Source: Methanomicrobiaceae archaeon (GTDB taxonomy: Archaea > Halobacteriota > Methanomicrobia > Methanomicrobiales > Methanomicrobiaceae). From it: a stretch of DNA of 36,652 nt. Of this stretch, positions 32,896 through 36,652 are shown in pieces; the first letter of the stretch is position 1, and every line of letters starts with the position of its first letter. A program made the position numbers and the translations under genes. The stretch spans positions 1 to 36,652 of the forward strand of contig JAFGKW010000052.1 in the NCBI GenBank assembly GCA_016928355.1, given 5' to 3'. The notes beneath the pieces are model-generated. The model was not told the origin of the DNA, made no database searches, and saw nothing but the letters and a program-made list of their open reading frames with translations.

Positions 32896-33834
32896 TTATA
32901 AAAAATCCTTTTTTTTCAGGATATAACCCAGGGTGAAACAGGTTATGCCTGTTATCAATATTATATAGATGTAGGCAAATGGGTTCTGCTGGACCGGCAG
33001 ATCGACATTCATACCGAAAAAACTGGTAATTATCGTGGGTATTGATAAAATTATCGTAATGGATGCCAGGATTTTAATGATTACATTCATGTTGTTATTA
33101 ATAATTGATGCAAATGCGTCCATTGTACCTGTCAGGATTGTCGTATAGATATTCGCCATCTCGATTGCCTGTTTATTCTCGATAATGACATTATCCAGAA
33201 GTTCGATATCTTCATCGTAGAATTGAACAGGACTGGATTTCATAATCTTCTCAAGCACGATTTCGTTTGATTTTAGGGATGTGGAGAAGAAGACGAGGCT
33301 TTTCTGGAGGCTTAATAGTGTAAGCAGTGCTTCGTTTCTTATGGATTTTTTCAGGGTATCTTCGGATTCAGTACTCTTTTTATCAATTATCCTGAGGAAT
33401 TTCAGGTACTGTTTTGCAGTATGGTAGAGTATAAGAAAGAGAAAACGGGTTTTTTTATTTGTAATAAATGATTTAATCTTTCCTTCTGTAAACTGCCTGA
33501 TTATGGGATTTTCGGAGAGGCATATAGTGACGATATAATCCTCTCTGATGATTATTCCAAGCGGAAGTGTATCGTAGAGATATGGCATGTCGCTTTCGGT
33601 CTCACGGGGAATATCGATCAGGATGAGTGATATACCGTCTTCATATTCAAGACGAGGTCTTTCTTCCTCGTCGAGGGCTGCGGCGAGAAAGTCCGCCGGA
33701 ATATTCAGTCCGGATGAAACAGAACCGATCTCCTCTCCTGAAGGATTAGTAAGGTTAATCCAGCAGTTCTTTTCAGGCCTGTCTTTTTTTATCAGGCCGG
33801 AATTTTCCGGATCTGATTTGAATATTTCAATCAT
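32896..33834 (-). CDS. corA: CorA-family divalent cation transporter
   Basis: A 312-residue protein with a long cytoplasmic alpha/beta and helical part. The CorA end comprises TM1 (about 253-272), the signature GMN (274-276, in SFFGMNVDLP) and TM2 (287-306) with a basic tail. CorA proteins import Mg2+, and some carry Co2+ or Ni2+. The position between the hydrogenase operon and its maturation protease makes nickel an attractive guess, but the sequence does not show ion choice. It is convergent with mbhN and not co-transcribed with it. Confidence 0.9.
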   Translation of the reverse strand: MIEIFKSDPENSGLIKKDRPEKNCWINLTNPSGEEIGSVSSGLNIPADFLAAALDEEERPRLEYEDGISLILIDIPRETESDMPYLYDTLPLGIIIREDYIVTICLSENPIIRQFTEGKIKSFITNKKTRFLFLILYHTAKQYLKFLRIIDKKSTESEDTLKKSIRNEALLTLLSLQKSLVFFSTSLKSNEIVLEKIMKSSPVQFYDEDIELLDNVIIENKQAIEMANIYTTILTGTMDAFASIINNNMNVIIKILASITIILSIPTIITSFFGMNVDLPVQQNPFAYIYIILITGITCFTLGYILKKKDFL

Positions 33835-34035
33835 GTGGATGCTCTTTAATAATTATGCGATGAAATTGTTTAACTAAATAATTATATTTGAATTCAGGTT
33901 TTAAATCCCTACAGGTTACACGGGAACCAACAATTCATATTAATAAAAAATGATTTTTTAAGATATACTTTTTCTAAATAAAATATTGTGATGAATTGAG
34001 AATATATGGAAGACTGGATGGAAATCCTACTGATA

Positions 34036-34470
34036 CTACAATAGAGGGACTGTTTCAGGGTCGTCTTCGATCATCTCCAGGAGCCTTCTGCAGGCATCTT
34101 CAATCTCAGGAGACAGGCTTTCCCCGAAATCCGTTGTTTTCGGTTCGATTCCGATAATAATTATTTTTTTTGCATAAGGCCGGAGATAGGCGGTCAGCTG
34201 TGAGAGGGGGAGCTGGTGTGTCCCGAAGGAAACACCGGATATTTTTTCTTCGGGGATCTGCCTGAATTCCCCGGGAGAAAACCCCATTCTTGCGGCATCT
34301 ATGATCAATACCATCTCCGGGTTTTCCTTTCGGACTATTGAGGTGAAATTTTCCGGAGCTGTTCCGCACTGGTATGAGATCCAGCCTTCCTTTTCAAAGG
34401 AACCTGCAATATATTCCCCTGCACCGTCGTCCGACAGCAGGGAATTTCCGACACCCAGGAGAATATTCAT
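34036..34470 (-). CDS. Hydrogenase maturation endopeptidase (HycI/M52-like)
   Basis: A 144-residue protease that cleaves the C-terminal tail of a [NiFe] hydrogenase large subunit after nickel insertion. The family start LLGVGNSLLSDDGAG (4-18) includes the metal ligand Asp14 or Asp15; Asp58 (IIDAARMG) and His85 (FGTHQLPL) complete the nickel site. Its location 1.1 kb from mbh points to MbhL as a substrate, although other hydrogenases in the cell may be processed too. A TATA-like box (TTTTATATTT on the minus strand, 34490-34499) 25 nt upstream implies leaderless transcription. Confidence 0.9.
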   Translation of the reverse strand: MNILLGVGNSLLSDDGAGEYIAGSFEKEGWISYQCGTAPENFTSIVRKENPEMVLIIDAARMGFSPGEFRQIPEEKISGVSFGTHQLPLSQLTAYLRPYAKKIIIIGIEPKTTDFGESLSPEIEDACRRLLEMIEDDPETVPLL

Positions 34471-34489
34471 TTATATTGATTAGGATCTG

Positions 34490-34499
34490 AAATATAAAA
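34490..34499 (-). promoter_or_regulatory. TATA box of the maturation protease gene
   Basis: TTTTATATTT on the minus strand, centred 25 nt upstream of ATG 34470, lies in the 40-bp gap between this gene and the divergent lipoprotein gene. Confidence 0.5.
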
Positions 34500-34510
34500 C
34501 AGGTGATCCA

Positions 34511-35620
34511 TTGTCCGGTGTTAAAACATTGACCATCATTTCAGCCCTGGTTCTTTTCATGATTCTCACATCTGGGTGCACAGACAGTATACTTCATTTA
34601 AACGGTGCGGATTATCCGTCGATAGATCACAGAAACCTGCAACCCGATTATTTAGTAGTTGAAGACTCCTTCAGTTTTCAGGACCGTGAAGTCTCGATAA
34701 AATATTATATCGACAGGGTTCTCTACGAGGATGCAAAAAATACCGACAAATATGTCTATCTTTACGATGAGATTCCGGATGACGAATGGTCGGCTGCCTA
34801 TTACAGGTCCTTTGTCGAGAACGAATATATGGACGAGGTATATGATGCGATACTGATATCATTGAGACAGGTCAGGGACGGAATGTCGCTTGATGATGAT
34901 GAATATGCCGAACTGATATCTGTTTATGTTCAGTCGATCCCATATAAAACAGACAATGTACTGACCGATCCCAAGTACCCGGTTGAAATAGTCTATGACG
35001 ATTCGGGCGACTGCGACGACAAGAGCATCCTCCTTGCCGGGCTGCTTTTAAAAGAGGGCTATGATGTCGTGCTTTTTGAATTTGGTTCCGATGAGCACAT
35101 GAATGTCGGTATCAAATCCCCAGGATGCCAGTATAAATATACCGGATATGCAATAATCGAGACGACCGATATCAATCTCATCGGCTGGGAGAGGATCGAG
35201 ATCGGGGATGACATCCTGCTTGATTCGGCACCACTTGTAATTAGTCTCGGTGGTGAGGAAGGGGATTCTTATTCGGCCTGCAGCCAGGTGCAGGAGATTT
35301 ATGACGCCTTTGAAGCATCATCCGCGTCATGCGGGAAACTGGCATCACAGATCGAAAAGGGTGAGGCTGAACTGGACGCTCTTGAGGATGAGATCCATGC
35401 TATGAACGACAGGCTTGAACAGATGAGAAATCAGGGGGATATTTCAGGTTACAATAGTTATGTTCCGGTCTATAATTCAAAAGTGAATATCTATAAGGAT
35501 AAATCAGAGGATCTTCAGTCGCTTGTAAACAGATATAATGAGTGTGTCGGTGTTCACAATAAGATCCTTGAGCAGCAGTATGACCGTAAGGGACTGTATG
35601 AATATATACAGTCTCTATAA
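34511..35620 (+). CDS. Lipoprotein with transglutaminase-like domain and coiled coil
   Basis: The signal peptide and lipobox LTSGC (Cys23) indicate an extracytoplasmic lipoprotein. Residues about 105-230 look like a transglutaminase-like cysteine hydrolase: Cys168 in SGDCDDKSILLAGLL, His196 in SDEHMNVGI, and a likely Asp near 220. Residues 275-355 are predicted coiled coil (heptad-rich EKGEAELDALEDEIHAMND). The start is TTG 34511, preceded by AGGTGATCC, because the signal peptide begins there and no ATG or GTG fits. Such domains can cleave or cross-link peptides. The substrate is unknown. Confidence 0.75.
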   Translation: MSGVKTLTIISALVLFMILTSGCTDSILHLNGADYPSIDHRNLQPDYLVVEDSFSFQDREVSIKYYIDRVLYEDAKNTDKYVYLYDEIPDDEWSAAYYRSFVENEYMDEVYDAILISLRQVRDGMSLDDDEYAELISVYVQSIPYKTDNVLTDPKYPVEIVYDDSGDCDDKSILLAGLLLKEGYDVVLFEFGSDEHMNVGIKSPGCQYKYTGYAIIETTDINLIGWERIEIGDDILLDSAPLVISLGGEEGDSYSACSQVQEIYDAFEASSASCGKLASQIEKGEAELDALEDEIHAMNDRLEQMRNQGDISGYNSYVPVYNSKVNIYKDKSEDLQSLVNRYNECVGVHNKILEQQYDRKGLYEYIQSL

Positions 35621-35622
35621 CT

Positions 35623-35844
35623 CTATTCGTTCTCTAAATTATCTTCAATTTCTTCGGTTTTTCCTGTTTCTTCTTCTTTGAGTTCTTTATACATTAAAAA
35701 AATATTGATTAACAGAACCAGAAGTACGAGGCCCATACTCAGCTCCTTAAGGATATTCTGGATTAGAAAGAAGACTGCAGTTAATAATGCGATAAACGAT
35801 AGCAGGTAGAAAAATACCTTTGTCCTGGATTGAATTGTTGTCAT
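35623..35844 (-). CDS. Small two-helix membrane protein
   Basis: A 73-residue protein with two hydrophobic stretches (about 11-28 and 33-50) and an acidic C-terminal tail (KEEETGKTEEIEDNLENE). ATG 35844 is chosen because AGGAGG lies 8 nt upstream; the longer frame from 35898 would overlap the neighbouring gene. I recognise no family. It probably forms an operon with the gene at 35861-36064, and its stop is 2 nt from the convergent lipoprotein stop. Confidence 0.65.
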   Translation of the reverse strand: MTTIQSRTKVFFYLLSFIALLTAVFFLIQNILKELSMGLVLLVLLINIFLMYKELKEEETGKTEEIEDNLENE

Positions 35845-35860
35845 TTCGATTACCTCCTGT

Positions 35861-36064
35861 TTATAATAAATCCCCTTCAGATAATTTGAAATTTCCATAT
35901 ATCATCATTGCAATTCCGAAAAAGGCTGCAACTGAGAGCAGAATCATAAGATAGTTTTCAATACTGAAATTTATCCCGATAGTTTCCGTTAGAACCAGAA
36001 TTGCGGTGATGATTATACTCCCGCATGTAATGATCGAACCCCGGCTGATTAAGGATCTGTCCAT
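35861..36064 (-). CDS. Small two-helix membrane protein
   Basis: A 67-residue protein with hydrophobic segments at about 8-28 and 38-60 and a short charged end (KLSEGDLL). The start is uncertain. ATG 36064 is preferred: it sits about 25-30 nt after an AT-rich TATA-like stretch on the minus strand and gives a compact hairpin protein. ATG 36127 would add 21 residues of low-complexity sequence. No family is recognised. It is the upstream partner of the gene ending at 35623. Confidence 0.55.
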   Translation of the reverse strand: MDRSLISRGSIITCGSIIITAILVLTETIGINFSIENYLMILLSVAAFFGIAMMIYGNFKLSEGDLL

Positions 36065-36141
36065 AATATAATGGATCTGTGTTAACGATAATAAATTAAA
36101 TGAATTAATTATTGTAAATTTTGTCATGATAATCGAAGTCT

Positions 36142-36342
36142 ATGGATTTCGGAGATGAAAAGATTATAAATTGAATTCCCCCGAAAACCTTTCAGGAGAT
36201 CTCAAATTCTTTTTCGAAATCCAATGGCGTGGTCTCGATTGTAAAGAACTACGTCAGGAATCCTGTCATCGCCCCTCCTTCTGGCGATGTGGAAGTCCTG
36301 AATACGACCGGAGTTGTAACGCCTGATATAGATGATTATTAA
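36142..36342 (+). pseudogene. Possible gene remnant interrupted by an in-frame TGA
   Basis: ATG 36142 opens a frame of ten codons, a TGA (36172-36174) interrupts it, and the same frame then runs 55 sense codons to TAA (36340-36342). The longer part reads like real coding sequence (VVSIVKNYVRNPVIAPPSGD, then VEVLNTTGVVTPDIDDY), with codon choice like the neighbours. A sequencing error, a decayed gene or chance are all possible. I recognise no family. Confidence 0.35.
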
Positions 36343-36652
36343 CATCAGGGATATCACGTAACGGAGGAGTTTTGCCAGCGCAGAAGAAAAAATCGGCGAA
36401 CATATGCAGCTTTTACATGAAAAATCCCAAAAACATTGTTTTGCATAGATTCAATAAAATGACCGGGCACATCAATAAAATATTTTCCTCAACTGGGACA
36501 AATCCTTTTCGACGATTTGGCCAGAGCAGGTATATAATAATCAGGTTTATTTTTATCAGAGGGACACAGGTTGAAGGAGAGATCCTTCCACCCCTCTCCT
36601 TCTGAAAAAATCCAGTGAAAAGATAATGAAAGATCTGGCCAAAGGGCCGAAA
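36343..36652. other. Window end, no convincing gene
   Basis: A TTG-started ORF (36372-36605, 77 codons) follows GGAGGAG, but it is basic and low in recognisable pattern (IIIRFIFIRG), so I do not call it a gene. No repeat, RNA gene or strong promoter is visible. Confidence 0.3.

Noticed and set aside
36172-36174. In-frame TGA read as selenocysteine
   Set aside because: No SECIS-like hairpin was apparent, the ORF matches no selenoprotein, and Sec use is not expected in the inferred lineage.
36372-36605. TTG-initiated 77-codon ORF at the window end
   Set aside because: Despite a GGAGGAG nearby, the spacing is very short and the peptide shows no recognisable domain; evidence is too thin for a gene call.

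Overview
The window comes from a methanogenic euryarchaeon, most likely of the order Methanomicrobiales. It holds archaeal-only genes (transcription factor E, aTrm56, archaeosortase A, archaeal alanyl-tRNA synthetase), the COG1900/NIL-ferredoxin/COG2122 sulfur genes typical of methanogens, and a complete 14-gene Mbh-type membrane-bound [NiFe] hydrogenase operon. Many genes start without a Shine-Dalgarno site about 25 nt after a TATA-like box, which fits leaderless archaeal transcripts. The genus cannot be fixed from the sequence alone.

Left part (1-7000). A partial hypothetical gene at the edge is followed by a long intergenic region. That region ends in GC-rich hairpins and one copy of a structured repeat, and the repeat abuts the C-terminal remnant of an alpha/beta hydrolase. 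An intact paralogue, a secreted lipoprotein hydrolase, lies 1.1 kb further on, after a proline-iminopeptidase-like gene. Next comes an AT-rich two-gene minus-strand cassette: a TIG-domain membrane protein and a metallophosphoesterase with four membrane helices inserted between its catalytic motifs. It is followed by tRNA-Leu(GAG). This pair is the best candidate here for an undescribed system.

Middle part (7000-24500). An ACT-domain regulator is followed by a tightly overlapping minus-strand operon (wHTH, trm56, ATP-grasp, tfe, HD protein). Then come artA, a small acidic unknown protein, and a three-gene operon carrying the whole known set of sulfide-to-homocysteine proteins. That operon is divergent from a plus-strand operon (Nif3-like, SWIM protein, alaS, membrane wHTH), and the short space between them contains two strong palindromes. 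A dNTPase-like HD protein follows. A second repeat region has two inverted copies of the same structured element between convergent genes. Then come an Ntn-type amide hydrolase, hisH, and an unusual APS/PAPS-reductase-like protein whose gene overlaps hisH.

Right part (24500-36652). The mbhA-N operon runs for 8.2 kb with nearly every start and stop overlapping. Its membrane arm is Mrp-antiporter-like (MbhA-H) and its hydrogenase module is MbhJ-N, so it should couple ferredoxin and H2 to an ion gradient that supports low-potential ferredoxin reactions in hydrogenotrophic methanogenesis. A hydrogenase maturation protease lies 1.1 kb downstream beyond a CorA-type transporter. The window closes with a transglutaminase-like lipoprotein, two small membrane proteins and a stretch of degenerate sequence.
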